From assembly GCA_000432575.1 (NCBI GenBank), contig HF996815.1, positions 1-22,856 on the forward strand: DNA of 22,856 nucleotides. The letters are read 5' to 3'. Source of the DNA: Clostridium sp. CAG:762 (GTDB taxonomy: Bacteria; Bacillota_I; Bacilli_A; RF39; UBA660). Shown in pieces: positions 1 through 7,160 of this stretch; within the stretch, counting starts at the first letter, position 1; the number at the start of each line of letters is the position of its first letter. The translations under genes were made by a program, and so were the position numbers. Under the pieces are notes generated by a model. It was not told the origin of the DNA. It was given only the letters and a program-made list of their open reading frames with translations, and did not search any database.

Positions 1-75
1 TATATCAAAAACTTTGGTAATAAAATTAAAATCAATGAATTAGAAGATTATTTAAAAAAATGTGTGAATTACTGA
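1..75 (+). CDS. C-terminal end of an unknown protein (5' truncated by window)
   Basis: Frame 1 is open from the first base to a TGA at 73-75 and encodes 24 residues (YIKNFGNKIKINELEDYLKK then CVNY). The tail resembles the end of the 550-825 product (YIGNLSNSIEIKDLEKYIKK): both share YI-x-N, an I-x-I strand, LE-x-Y and a KK ending. The two may therefore be tandem paralogues. The family is not recognised. Only the tail is visible, so the coding call rests on this resemblance and on the promoter of the next gene starting right after it. Confidence 0.45.
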   Translation, partial: YIKNFGNKIKINELEDYLKKCVNY

Positions 76-81
76 AATATG

Positions 82-90
82 TGCTATAAT
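82..90 (+). promoter_or_regulatory. Extended -10 promoter of the 108-374 gene
   Basis: TGCTATAAT gives a perfect -10 hexamer with an extended TG. No good -35 is seen. Transcription would start near 97, right at the GGAGGG ribosome-binding site. Confidence 0.5.
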
Positions 91-107
91 GGTTTTGGAG
101 GGATATA

Positions 108-374
108 ATGGAACAAGTATTAGAAAAATTAGATATGTCTATGAAAAAACTAACTTTAGATTTAGTAAAATATAAAGAAGATAGCCCAATGTATCAAAAA
201 GCTCTAGTTACACTAGCTAAAGTTTATCAAGCATTTAATTCAGCTTATGATTTAGCAGCAACAGACAATATAAATGTACCATATTATATTAAATATGCAG
301 ATATTGAAGGAATAAAGACATTATTAACAAATGCTGGTTATTTAGAGGAATCAAAAAAAACTGGAAGACGTTAA
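108..374 (+). CDS. Small hypothetical protein, 88 aa
   Basis: ATG start with a strong GGAGG ribosome-binding site 6 bases upstream and an extended -10 promoter before it. The product is soluble and probably helical, with charged and hydrophobic residues alternating (MEQVLEKLDMSMKKLTLDL) and a basic end (KKTGRR). There is no signal peptide, membrane segment or zinc motif. It matches no family I recognise. It stands alone between the 1-75 fragment and the hairpin near 497. The coding call is good because of the RBS, promoter and lack of stops; the function is unknown. Confidence 0.6.
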   Translation: MEQVLEKLDMSMKKLTLDLVKYKEDSPMYQKALVTLAKVYQAFNSAYDLAATDNINVPYYIKYADIEGIKTLLTNAGYLEESKKTGRR

Positions 375-496
375 TAATTATAATTATAGTGATTAGTTGT
401 TTATCAACTTTGCTATTAGGAGTTTTGAATAACCTTTGTTATCGCTCCATTGGGAAATTTGTTCGAACTTTTATGTTTGAACTTAATATAGAAAAG

Positions 497-528
497 TATC
501 AATTTCTAAAAGAAGTTGATATTTTTTT
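497..528 (+). terminator. Rho-independent terminator
   Basis: TATCAA (497-502) and TTGATA (516-521) flank an inner TCT/AGA pairing around 505-513, followed by a seven-T run. It ends transcription of the 108-374 gene and lies just before the next ribosome-binding site. A further imperfect repeat, GTTCGAAC/GTTTGAAC, lies at about 461-482. Confidence 0.6.
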
Positions 529-549
529 GTGTTAAGAAAGGATTTTATT

Positions 550-825
550 ATGATTAATATTGTAAGTAAACCAATAGAGTTTGAAATTGAATTAAAAAAG
601 AAAATTGAGTTTATATGTAATTTTAGTAATACTAAACCGAAAATAATAAATGGCAATATAATAAATATAGAACACTCTAATTTATCTTATATAGAGCCAC
701 ATAGAATTATTATTAAAGGAATTACTTTTCTAGCATTTAATTATTCTAAAACACTTTATATCGGCAATTTATCAAACTCTATTGAGATTAAAGATTTAGA
801 AAAATATATAAAAAAGATTAAATAG
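550..825 (+). CDS. Small hypothetical protein, 91 aa
   Basis: A GTG at 529 is in frame, but it lies in the terminator tail. The ATG at 550 has AAAGGA 8 bases upstream and is the better start. The product (MINIVSKPIEFEIELKKKIE...) has alternating hydrophobic strands, for example NGNIINIEHSNLSYIEPHRI, and ends in a likely helix, LEKYIKKIK. No membrane segment, signal peptide or catalytic motif is visible. The C-terminus resembles the fragment at 1-75, which suggests a duplicated small family in this accessory stretch. Family and function are not recognised. Confidence 0.5.
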   Translation: MINIVSKPIEFEIELKKKIEFICNFSNTKPKIINGNIINIEHSNLSYIEPHRIIIKGITFLAFNYSKTLYIGNLSNSIEIKDLEKYIKKIK

Positions 826-858
826 TTATTTAAATATCAACTTCAACTAATACTACTA

Positions 859-902
859 TTCCCTAATTAGGGAATTGACAAATATAAAAAAAGTGATATT
901 AT
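859..902 (+). promoter_or_regulatory. Sigma-70 type promoter with an abutting 16-bp palindromic operator
   Basis: TTCCCTAATTAGGGAA (859-874) is a perfect palindrome that ends one base before the -35 TTGACA (875-880). A 16-bp spacer leads to TATTAT (897-902). The position is typical of a dimeric regulator site. The promoter drives the leader ORF at 948 and the recombinase remnant behind it. The binding protein is not known. Confidence 0.6.
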
Positions 903-947
903 AAATAACCAATGAAAGAGGTATACTCTAGAAATGGAGGTACATCT

Positions 948-1025
948 ATGATATATAAACACAATTTACCCAAAATTTATAATATTGAATTTAATGAGGA
1001 GTCAGTAGTATTTAGACTTTACTAG
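948..1025 (+). CDS. Leader peptide, 25 aa, upstream of an attenuator
   Basis: ATG with the RBS GGAGG 7 bases upstream, 45 nt after a consensus promoter. It encodes MIYKHNLPKIYNIEFNEESV followed by VFRLY and stops at TAG 1023-1025. Its 3' third lies inside the left arm and loop of a strong terminator hairpin (998-1047), so translation through the last codons would prevent the hairpin forming. This arrangement is that of a leader peptide for a downstream mobile-element gene. The peptide itself matches nothing I know. Confidence 0.45.
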   Translation: MIYKHNLPKIYNIEFNEESVVFRLY

Positions 1026-1047
1026 ATACTATTGTCTCCTTTTTTTA
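998..1047 (+). terminator. Attenuator-type terminator overlapping the leader ORF
   Basis: The left arm GGAGTCAGTAGTAT (998-1011) pairs with ATACTATTGTCTCC (1026-1039), with one mismatch and one GU pair, and eight Ts follow. The leader stop codon is in the loop. An alternative hairpin can form between CTCCTTTTTT (1036-1045) and the later AAAAAGGAG, which contains the RBS of the next ORF. Confidence 0.6.
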
Positions 1048-1067
1048 TAAAAAGGAGTGATTGGTTA

Positions 1068-1133
1068 ATGAATAATGAAAAGAAAGTTTCAGGTATTTAT
1101 ATTCGTGTATCAACACAAGATTATAGATTGTGA
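1068..1133 (+). pseudogene. Truncated serine recombinase start
   Basis: ATG with GGAG upstream encodes MNNEKKVSGIYIRVSTQDYR then L and a TGA. The segment GIYIRVSTQD is the hallmark N-terminus of serine recombinases (resolvases and large serine integrases), with the catalytic Ser in RVST. Nothing of the remaining catalytic domain follows. Another frame stays open to TAG 1225-1227 (…AEDILIRRDIDYINKIGVSI…) but is not recognisable as recombinase. This is the decayed stub of a mobile-element gene that keeps its promoter, leader ORF and attenuator. The region 1228-1373 holds no gene that I can support. Confidence 0.6.
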
Positions 1134-1373
1134 AATAAATGAGAACTTAAACCTTACTGCTGAAGATATTTTAATAAGAAGAGATATTGATTATATAAAT
1201 AAAATTGGTGTTAGTATAGATATATAGACACGAAATTTGGATTTATGTCAAGTTTTTAGACACATTTTTTGGAAAGATAAAGAAAAAGATGATGGCTTAT
1301 CACTATAATATAAAATTTATGGTAAAATAATTAATTAAGAAACTTTATTCAAAAGATAGAAAGGATGTGAGTT

Positions 1374-2255
1374 ATGAATAAAGAAAAAATTAAAACAGAA
1401 ATTATAGTAAAAGATCGTAAAATTGGTGTTTTAAGAATTGGCAATAAAGAATATATTTCACTTACTGATTTGGCAAGATATGCAGATAATGAAGAACCTA
1501 GACTTCCAATTAGAGATTGGATGAGAAGCAAAGAAGTTATATCTTATTTAGGATTATGGGAAAGCATACATAATGAAAATTTTAAAAGGGGCGAATTCGA
1601 CACGTTTAAAAATGAAGCTGGAAGCAACACTTTTAAAATGTCACCCCAAAAATGGATAAGAGAAACAAATGCTATTGGAATTATATCAAAATCAGGTAGA
1701 TACGATGGTGGAACATTTGCAGACCCAGATATTGCATTTGAATTTGCAAGTTGGTTAAGTCCTGAATTTAAATTATATGTTATTCAAGAATTTCAAAGAT
1801 TAAAGAAAAATGAAGCATACCAAAATAAAATTGATTGGCATGCTAATAGAGTTCTAGCAAAAGTTAGTTATGTAGTTCATACTGATGCTATTAAAAGTAT
1901 AATTGTTCCTACTTTAACTGAAAAACAAAAGAAGTTTGTTTATGCCGAAGAAGCAGATGTTTTAAATGTAGCATTATTTGGTATAACAGCTAAAGAGTGG
2001 CGAGAAAGTAATCCTGAAATAGCTGATAAAGGAAATATTAGAGATTATACTGACTTACTTCATTTAGTTATATTAAACAATTTAGAAAATATTAATGCTG
2101 AATTAATTGAAATGAAGATACCACAAAATGAAAGACTTGTTAGATTAAATAATATTGCAAGAAAACAAATGGAACTATTAAAGAATAATAAATCATTTAA
2201 TAATCTCGAATACATTGAAAACAAGGTAAATAATAGGCAAGAATTACCAATGTAA
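1374..2255 (+). CDS. KilA-N domain protein, 293 aa
   Basis: The N-terminal part (about residues 10-145) matches KilA-N proteins common in phages and mobile islands: YISLTDLARY, then RDWMRSKEVISYLGLWE, then KWIRETNAIGIISKSGRYDG, and FEFASWLSPEFKLYVIQEFQ leading into RLKKNE. KilA-N is a predicted DNA-binding fold. The C-terminal half (residues about 150-293) is helical and conserved in this architecture, but of unknown role. The start has AGAAAGGATG upstream. It stands alone and ends just before a bidirectional terminator. Its position behind a recombinase stub supports a phage or element origin. The family call is firm; the biological target is unknown. Confidence 0.85.
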   Translation: MNKEKIKTEIIVKDRKIGVLRIGNKEYISLTDLARYADNEEPRLPIRDWMRSKEVISYLGLWESIHNENFKRGEFDTFKNEAGSNTFKMSPQKWIRETNAIGIISKSGRYDGGTFADPDIAFEFASWLSPEFKLYVIQEFQRLKKNEAYQNKIDWHANRVLAKVSYVVHTDAIKSIIVPTLTEKQKKFVYAEEADVLNVALFGITAKEWRESNPEIADKGNIRDYTDLLHLVILNNLENINAELIEMKIPQNERLVRLNNIARKQMELLKNNKSFNNLEYIENKVNNRQELPM

Positions 2256-2261
2256 AAAAAA

Positions 2262-2296
2262 CGATAGTGGGAGTGTAAAAAACTATCGCTTTTTTA
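2262..2296. terminator. Bidirectional terminator
   Basis: CGATAG (2262-2267) and CTATCG (2283-2288) form the stem core, extended by flanking A/T pairs, with A-runs on the left and a TTTTTT run on the right. It serves both the rightward KilA-N gene and the leftward small ORFs at 2312-2717. Confidence 0.65.
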
Positions 2297-2311
2297 GTAT
2301 AATATTATTTA

Positions 2312-2509
2312 TTAATCATCCATTGGCACAAATATAATTTTACCATCAATTGAATTTTCTCTTACTTGTGCTACATAACCAATCTCATCATCTACAATCA
2401 TATAATAGAATTTATCATGATTATCTTTAATCTCAATTATATATCCAACTTCACTAGGTAAGAATTTAATACTATCTATTTTTTCTATTTTTACTATTTG
2501 TGATGTCAT
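2312..2509 (-). CDS. Small hypothetical protein, 65 aa
   Basis: Leftward ORF encoding MTSQIVKIEKIDSIKFLPSE… with beta-rich, acidic composition (…YIIEIKDNHDKFYYMIVDDE…) and a PMDD end. No clear Shine-Dalgarno sequence is seen. It lies between a leftward promoter/small ORF and the shared terminator, which supports transcription on this strand. There are no membrane or catalytic motifs, and the family is not recognised. Confidence 0.45.
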   Translation of the reverse strand: MTSQIVKIEKIDSIKFLPSEVGYIIEIKDNHDKFYYMIVDDEIGYVAQVRENSIDGKIIFVPMDD

Positions 2510-2564
2510 AAATACTGAACTAAGTATTTTGTTAATTCTATTAATATTAATATTTTATATTTTA

Positions 2565-2717
2565 CTATTTTAGAAAAATCAAGTGGTTGAATTCAAATAC
2601 TCCATTTTTTACATAATTATAAAATGAGGGTTTAGAGAAATCTAAAATGTTAAAATGATTTATATATAATTCAATATTTTTTCTATCTCCATAGGATAAG
2701 TTACAATTACTTGTCAT
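2565..2717 (-). CDS. Putative small ORF, 50 aa, leftward
   Basis: The minus-strand ATG at 2717 opens 50 codons (MTSNCNLSYGDRKNIELYIN… ending …FNHLIFLK) to a TAG at 2565-2567. An extended -10 promoter lies 31 bases upstream. It would be co-transcribed with the 65-aa ORF, and both products begin MTS. No clear RBS is visible, so this could be a decayed gene or a leader. The rest of the gap 2510-2889 holds no other gene I can support. Confidence 0.3.
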   Translation of the reverse strand: MTSNCNLSYGDRKNIELYINHFNILDFSKPSFYNYVKNGVFEFNHLIFLK

Positions 2718-2747
2718 TTCTAATATCTATTTTAATGACAAATAATT

Positions 2748-2756
2748 ATTATACCA
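2748..2756 (-). promoter_or_regulatory. Leftward extended -10 promoter
   Basis: On the minus strand this reads TGGTATAAT, a perfect extended -10. The -35 region is weak. It points at the small ORFs at 2717 and 2509. Confidence 0.4.
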
Positions 2757-2818
2757 GCGATAAATCTTAGTGCATAACTTTTTTGTACTTTTTTTAATAC
2801 AAGAGAATAAATATTATG

Positions 2819-2848
2819 AACTATTTGTTAAAAATAGTTTATTTTTTT
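2819..2848 (+). terminator. Hairpin with T-run before the CaCA gene
   Basis: AACTATT (2819-2825) pairs with AATAGTT (2833-2839) and seven Ts follow at 2842-2848. No rightward gene precedes it, so it may insulate 2890 from read-through, or be the remnant of a lost gene's terminator. Confidence 0.35.
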
Positions 2849-2889
2849 CTATATTTTTGGTAAAATAAAATTAGAAAATAGGTGATTGA

Positions 2890-3834
2890 GTGATAACTAA
2901 AGTTCTTTTGTTGTTATTAGGATTTGTTTTATTAATTAAGGGAGCCAATTATTTTGTTTTAGGTTCTTCTTCTTTAGCTACGAATTATAAAGTACCGAAG
3001 AAGTTAATTGGGTTAACTATTATTGCTTTTGGGACATCAGCTCCAGAATTGGCAATATCATTCAATGCTATGATGTCTTCTAATAGTGATATTATTTTAG
3101 GCAATGTAATAGGTAGTAATATAGTTAATGTTTTATTGGTACTAGGAATAGGTGGGTTAATATGTCCTATTCGTATAACAAGTGCTACAATAAAAAAGGA
3201 AATGCCTTTGTTACTATTAATATCTGTTATGTTGGTAACTTTGTTTTTAGATACGAGTTTTAATGGAGGAGTTGCAAATGAAATAACTAGGAGTGATGGT
3301 ATTATTTTACTTTTCTTCTTTTTAATATTTATATATTATTTAATATCAATTATGCGAAATAGAGAAGATAAAGATGAAGAGACCACTAAATATGGAAAAT
3401 TAAAGAGTGTTATTGTTTTATCTTTAGGCCTTGCAGGTGTAATTATAGGAAGTGATTTAGTTGTTGATAGTGCTAAATATATAGCAACTTCGATAGGCAT
3501 AAGTGATCGAGTTATTGCTTTAACTATTATTGCTTTAGGGACATCTTTACCTGAATTAGTTACGACAATAGTGTCAGCAGTAAAGAAGGAACAGGATATT
3601 TTGGTAGGTAATATAATAGGTACAAATATTTTTAATATATGTGTTGTACTAGGTTTACCTGTTGCTATATTTGGTGGTATTACTCCAACATTTTCATTTT
3701 TAGATATTGCTATGTTACTTCTATCTTCAATTATTTTATTTATTTTTTCTTTAAATGATTATAAAATTACTAAATTAGAGAGTGTTATTATGGTAATGAT
3801 ATGTATTTTTTATTATATTTGCATATTTTTATAG
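2890..3834 (+). CDS. Calcium/sodium antiporter of the CaCA (YrbG) family
   Basis: Integral membrane cation exchanger, 314 aa, the usual length for bacterial YrbG-type proteins. It has the two inverted alpha-repeats of the family: LTIIAFGTSAPELAIS (GTSAPE at residues 48-53) and LTIIALGTSLPELVTT (GTSLPE at 217-222). Each is followed by a GN(V/I)IG(S/T)N(I/V) stretch. The conserved acidic residue in each repeat forms the ion site in known relatives. About ten hydrophobic segments are visible, with a charged cytoplasmic loop near residues 156-170 (RNREDKDEETTKYGK). The start is GTG at 2890 with AGGTGA upstream. It stands alone upstream of ftsA and is probably transcribed independently. The exact cation specificity cannot be read from sequence. 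Confidence 0.9.
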   Translation: MITKVLLLLLGFVLLIKGANYFVLGSSSLATNYKVPKKLIGLTIIAFGTSAPELAISFNAMMSSNSDIILGNVIGSNIVNVLLVLGIGGLICPIRITSATIKKEMPLLLLISVMLVTLFLDTSFNGGVANEITRSDGIILLFFFLIFIYYLISIMRNREDKDEETTKYGKLKSVIVLSLGLAGVIIGSDLVVDSAKYIATSIGISDRVIALTIIALGTSLPELVTTIVSAVKKEQDILVGNIIGTNIFNICVVLGLPVAIFGGITPTFSFLDIAMLLLSSIILFIFSLNDYKITKLESVIMVMICIFYYICIFL

Positions 3835-3854
3835 AAAAAAAGTGAAAAATATTA

Positions 3855-3860
3855 TATAAT
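3855..3860 (+). promoter_or_regulatory. -10 element of the ftsA-ftsZ operon
   Basis: TATAAT at 3855-3860 lies 20 bases before the ftsA start. The -35 is weak. The 46-base gap after the CaCA gene contains no hairpin, so read-through from 2890 is also possible. Confidence 0.4.
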
Positions 3861-3880
3861 GGTATAAAAGTAGGTGTCTT

Positions 3881-5146
3881 ATGAAAAAAGTGTACACAAG
3901 TATTAATCTTGGTAGTGATACCATCAAGTTTGTTGTAGGGGAACTATATAATAATAAGATTAATCTTCTAAGTAGTTATGAGATAACTTCTAAAGGAATT
4001 AGAAAAGGTTTAATAGTAGATGCTAACTTAGTAATTAATTCAATAAAAGATGGTATCAAGGAAATAAATAAAAATTTAGGTATTGAGATAAAAAAAGTTA
4101 TTGTTAATGTTCCTTCTTATAATGCTAAGTTTTTGTATGTAACTTCTAGTATTACTAATGAAAATGAAGATAAGATAATAACTTCTAAAATGGTTGCGAA
4201 TTTGATAAAAAAATCAGTATATAGTAAACTTGCTAATGATTATGAATTGTTAACGGTAATTCCTTTGGATTTTGTAATTGATGGAAATAAAGGAAACAAC
4301 AAAGCAGTAGGTATTAAAGGAACTGAGATTGAATTTAAAGGAATAATGATATCTACACCTAAGAAAAATATTTATTCTGTTATAAGTTGTATAGAGGGTG
4401 CTTCTTTAGAAGTGGCGGATATTACATTTGATGGAATTGGAGATTATTTTGAGGTAAGAAATGCTAATTTGGATAAAAAAGTAGGTGCTATTATTAACTT
4501 AGGACATGATACTACAACGGTATCTATTATCAATAAGGGTAAGTTTATGAATACAGAGATTATCCAAATAGGTGGAAGAAGTATTGATAAAGATTTAGCT
4601 TGTGTATTTGGTATTAGTATCTTTGATGCTAGAACAATAAAAGAGAAGTTTGCTGTGGCACATAAGAGATATGCTCAGATTGGGGAAACGTATGAGGTAA
4701 AAAATAATCTAGGGGAAATGATTAAATTAAATCAATATGAAGTGTCTCAAGTAACTATGGAGCGTTTAATAGAACTATTAAATTTAGCGAAAAAACAAAT
4801 ACTTCTCTTGACAAAACAAAATATTAACTATATAGTTTTTACAGGAGGACTTACAGAAATTAAAAATTTTCGTAATTTATGCTATGAAATTTTTGGAAAA
4901 GATGTTATAATATATTCAATGAATACCTTAGGAATTCGTGATAATAAGTATACGACGTCTTTGGGTATGATAAAATATTTTATTGATAAAATGGAAGTAA
5001 GAGGAAAAGAGATATCTTTAATAGGTGAAGAAGATGAGGTTTCTTTGATTACTCCAAAGAATAATCACAGGAAAATAGAAGGTAAAATTATTACTAATTT
5101 ATTTACAAAATTTTTAAGTAATAATAAGGAGGAAAAAAATGACTAA
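3881..5146 (+). CDS. ftsA: Cell division protein FtsA
   Basis: Actin-like protein that anchors FtsZ filaments to the membrane at the division site; 421 aa, normal for the family. It opens with the phosphate-1 loop NLGSDTIKFVVGEL. The SHS2/1C subdomain spans roughly residues 85-160, the phosphate-2 motif is GAIINLGHDTTTVSI, and the adenosine motif region is IVFTGGLTEIKNF. The C-terminus carries a separate amphipathic helix (IITNLFTKFLSN), the usual membrane-targeting tail. The RBS is TAGGTG. The gene overlaps ftsZ by 8 bases, and the ftsZ RBS (AAGGAGGA) lies inside its last codons, so translation of the two is likely coupled. Confidence 0.95.
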   Translation: MKKVYTSINLGSDTIKFVVGELYNNKINLLSSYEITSKGIRKGLIVDANLVINSIKDGIKEINKNLGIEIKKVIVNVPSYNAKFLYVTSSITNENEDKIITSKMVANLIKKSVYSKLANDYELLTVIPLDFVIDGNKGNNKAVGIKGTEIEFKGIMISTPKKNIYSVISCIEGASLEVADITFDGIGDYFEVRNANLDKKVGAIINLGHDTTTVSIINKGKFMNTEIIQIGGRSIDKDLACVFGISIFDARTIKEKFAVAHKRYAQIGETYEVKNNLGEMIKLNQYEVSQVTMERLIELLNLAKKQILLLTKQNINYIVFTGGLTEIKNFRNLCYEIFGKDVIIYSMNTLGIRDNKYTTSLGMIKYFIDKMEVRGKEISLIGEEDEVSLITPKNNHRKIEGKIITNLFTKFLSNNKEEKND

Positions 5147-6224
5147 TATGTTAGGATTAGAAATGGATCAATTGGCAAAAATTAAAGTTATTGGTGTTGG
5201 TGGAGGAGGCTGTAATGCTGTTAATAGAATGATTGAATCGGGACTTAAAGGCGTTGATTTTATTGTTGCTAATACAGACTTACAAGTATTAAATAATTCT
5301 TTGGCTCCGTTGAAGTTACAATTAGGGGTAGAACTCACTGATGGACTTGGAGCAGGTGCTAATCCTGAAATAGGAAGAGAAGCCGCGTTAGAAAATAAAA
5401 AAGAAATAGAAGATGCCTTAGAAGGTGCTGATATGGTCTTTGTTACATGTGGTATGGGAGGTGGCACTGGTACAGGGGCTGCTCCAGTAATAGCAGAAAT
5501 CAGCCAAGATCTTGGAGCTTTAACAGTAGGTATTGTTACAAAACCATTTAGTTTTGAAGGCAAAAAAAGGATGGAACAAGCAGTTGCGGGATTAGATGAG
5601 TTAAAGCAACATGTAGATACTTTAATAGTAATTCCAAATGATAGATTAAGAGAAATAATTGATAAATCAACTCCAATGTTAGATGCATTTAGAGAAGTAG
5701 ATAATGTGTTACATCGTGGTGTTCAATCTATATCTGATTTAATCGCCGTGGCAGGATTAGTAAACCTAGATTTTGCAGATGTTAAGGCAGTTATGAAAGA
5801 TAGAGGAAATGCTTTAATAGGAATTGGTGTTGGAGCGGGAGAAAACAGAGCTGTTGAAGCCGCAAAACAAGCTGTATCTTCACCACTTCTTGAAACATCT
5901 ATCAGTGGTGCAACCGATGCGATTATTAATGTAACGGGAGGTTCTAGTTTAACATTATTTGAGGTAGAAGAAGCAGCTGAGGTTATTAGAAGTGCTGCAA
6001 ATACAGATATTAATACAATATTTGGAGCAGTTATCAATGAAAATTTAAGTGATGAAGTAATAGTTACAGTAATTGCAACTGGATTTGAGAAACCAAGTGA
6101 ACCATTATATCATAGTTTTAATTCAACTAAGAGAGAAGAAATAGAAAAAGAAAGTACTAAGGAAGAAGATATTGATAGTGAATTTGATATCCCACCATTT
6201 TTAAGAAATAGGCAAGATTTTTAA
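5139..6224 (+). CDS. ftsZ: Cell division GTPase FtsZ
   Basis: Tubulin homologue that forms the Z ring; 361 aa. Visible motifs are GVGGGGCNAVNRM (residues 19-31), NTDLQ (45-49), the GTP-binding signature GGGTGTG (107-113), the T7 synergy region NLDFADVKAVM near 205, and the C-terminal conserved peptide DIPPFLRNR (350-358) that binds FtsA and other partners. The linker before this peptide is short and acidic. The start at 5139 has AAGGAGGA upstream within ftsA. A terminator follows at once, so this is a two-gene operon. Its GC-rich glycine codons give long antisense open frames, which are not genes. Confidence 0.97.
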   Translation: MTNMLGLEMDQLAKIKVIGVGGGGCNAVNRMIESGLKGVDFIVANTDLQVLNNSLAPLKLQLGVELTDGLGAGANPEIGREAALENKKEIEDALEGADMVFVTCGMGGGTGTGAAPVIAEISQDLGALTVGIVTKPFSFEGKKRMEQAVAGLDELKQHVDTLIVIPNDRLREIIDKSTPMLDAFREVDNVLHRGVQSISDLIAVAGLVNLDFADVKAVMKDRGNALIGIGVGAGENRAVEAAKQAVSSPLLETSISGATDAIINVTGGSSLTLFEVEEAAEVIRSAANTDINTIFGAVINENLSDEVIVTVIATGFEKPSEPLYHSFNSTKREEIEKESTKEEDIDSEFDIPPFLRNRQDF

Positions 6225-6248
6225 ACTGATTATATATCAGTTTTTTTT
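6223..6248 (+). terminator. ftsAZ terminator
   Basis: AAACTGAT (6223-6230) pairs with ATCAGTTT (6236-6243) around a short loop and runs into eight Ts. The stem begins inside the ftsZ stop codon. A weaker TGCAC/GTGCA hairpin with five Ts follows at 6259-6280. Confidence 0.7.
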
Positions 6249-6332
6249 AGGTAATGTTTGCACATTTATCGTGCATTTTTGTATATAAGAAGAGTTAGAA
6301 ATAATTTTTAATAATAGATATTGTTTGTAAAT

Positions 6333-6361
6333 TTGACAAAATAAGATTTTTTTAGTATAAT
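6333..6361 (+). promoter_or_regulatory. Promoter P1 upstream of gpsB-rnpB
   Basis: TTGACA (6333-6338), a 17-bp spacer and TATAAT (6356-6361): a perfect consensus, expected to be very strong. It lies about 100 bases before gpsB and probably also feeds rnpB. Confidence 0.75.
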
Positions 6362-6410
6362 CTTATTTACTTCAGGTGCTTTATGAGCTTTAAAAAAACT
6401 ATTATTGGAA

Positions 6411-6439
6411 TTGACAAAATAAGACAAATATCATAAAAT
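6411..6439 (+). promoter_or_regulatory. Promoter P2 upstream of gpsB
   Basis: TTGACA (6411-6416), a 17-bp spacer and TAAAAT (6434-6439). The 14-base word TTGACAAAATAAGA is shared exactly with P1, which suggests a duplicated promoter. A 17-codon ORF (ATG 6383, MSFKKTIIGIDKIRQIS) sits between the two, but its RBS is poor. Confidence 0.6.
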
Positions 6440-6461
6440 ATTATTATAGAGGTGAAGTAAA

Positions 6462-6788
6462 ATGTATCAAGGTAGAATTGAATTAAGTGCTAATGATATA
6501 TTAGAAAAAGAATTTAAGATAGATCCATCTGGTTATCGCATGAAGGAAGTAGATCAATTTTTAGATACAGTTATTAAAGACTATAACGAATTTTATACAA
6601 TTATTAAAACTATTGAAAAAGAGAGAAAACAGTTACTTGAAGAAAATAGTGAGTTAAGACAGGAACTTAGAAACTTAAAAAGTGGAATTGCCGCGGCACG
6701 TGGTAATGATAAAGAACTTACTAATATAGACTTACTTAGAAGAATTTCACAACTAGAAAAAATTGTTCTTGGAAAAAATAATGAATAA
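6462..6788 (+). CDS. gpsB: Cell division/cell-cycle protein GpsB (DivIVA family)
   Basis: Coiled-coil adaptor of peptidoglycan synthesis at the septum; 108 aa, close to Bacillus GpsB. The N-terminal DivIVA-like domain reads LSANDILEKEFKIDPSGYRM then KEVDQFLDTVIKDY. A coiled coil follows (KTIEKERKQLLEENSELRQE…), then the family's C-terminal motif DLLRRISQLEKIVLGK. It has the RBS GAGGTGAA. rnpB begins directly after its stop, the same gpsB-rnpB order as in Bacillus, which supports GpsB over DivIVA proper. Two strong promoters precede it. Confidence 0.9.
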   Translation: MYQGRIELSANDILEKEFKIDPSGYRMKEVDQFLDTVIKDYNEFYTIIKTIEKERKQLLEENSELRQELRNLKSGIAAARGNDKELTNIDLLRRISQLEKIVLGKNNE

Positions 6789-7146
6789 ATAATTAATCTG
6801 GGTAAACGCTGCAAAATTATTTTGTAGAGGAAAGTCCACGCTCGCACTACCTGAGATGGTAGTAGTGTTTGTGCTTAGGGAAAAAATAACCTAAGGTAGA
6901 TTTATCTAACGGCAGTTTTATTTTCTAAAAGGTAACTCATGAAAATAAAACTCTAAGGTGCCACAGAAACGAGTTTATTTGGAAACAAGTAAAATGAAAC
7001 GAGGTAAACCCCACAAGCGAGAAATCCAAATTTTGGTAGGAGAATTACTACTGAGGAATAAAACTTAAGTAGTGAATGTGAAAGCATAGATAAATGTTTA
7101 CCGCCTAGTAATAGGTACAGAACGTGGCTTATAAGATTATTATTAT
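6789..7146 (+). ncRNA. rnpB: RNase P RNA, class B
   Basis: Catalytic RNA that removes 5' leaders from tRNA precursors. Conserved blocks are visible: GGGTAAACGCTGCA near 6800, GAGGAAAGTCC at 6827-6837, ACGGCAG at 6909, GGTAAACCCC at 7013, the CCAAATTTTGGTAGG block at 7025-7039, and ACAGAACGTGGCTTA at 7117-7131. The layout and the loop sequences match the Bacillus-type (class B) RNA. The P1 helix pairs about 6791-6800 with 7134-7144, so the RNA starts at the gpsB stop codon and ends next to the RBS of the rodZ-like gene. The ends are accurate to about 10 bases. Antisense open frames here are not genes. Confidence 0.95.
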
Positions 7147-7160
7147 AAAGGAAGGAAAAT

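Noticed and set aside
1243..1270. TGTCAAGTTTTTAGACACA-like stretch resembling an IS3-type terminal repeat
   Set aside because: Only one end is seen, no partner repeat and no transposase reading nearby.
5168..6037. Long minus-strand open frames opposite ftsZ
   Set aside because: Shadows of the glycine/alanine-rich ftsZ coding strand; no RBS and no family resemblance.
6383..6436. 17-codon ORF between the two gpsB promoters
   Set aside because: Poor RBS and its end overlaps the second promoter; not listed as a gene.
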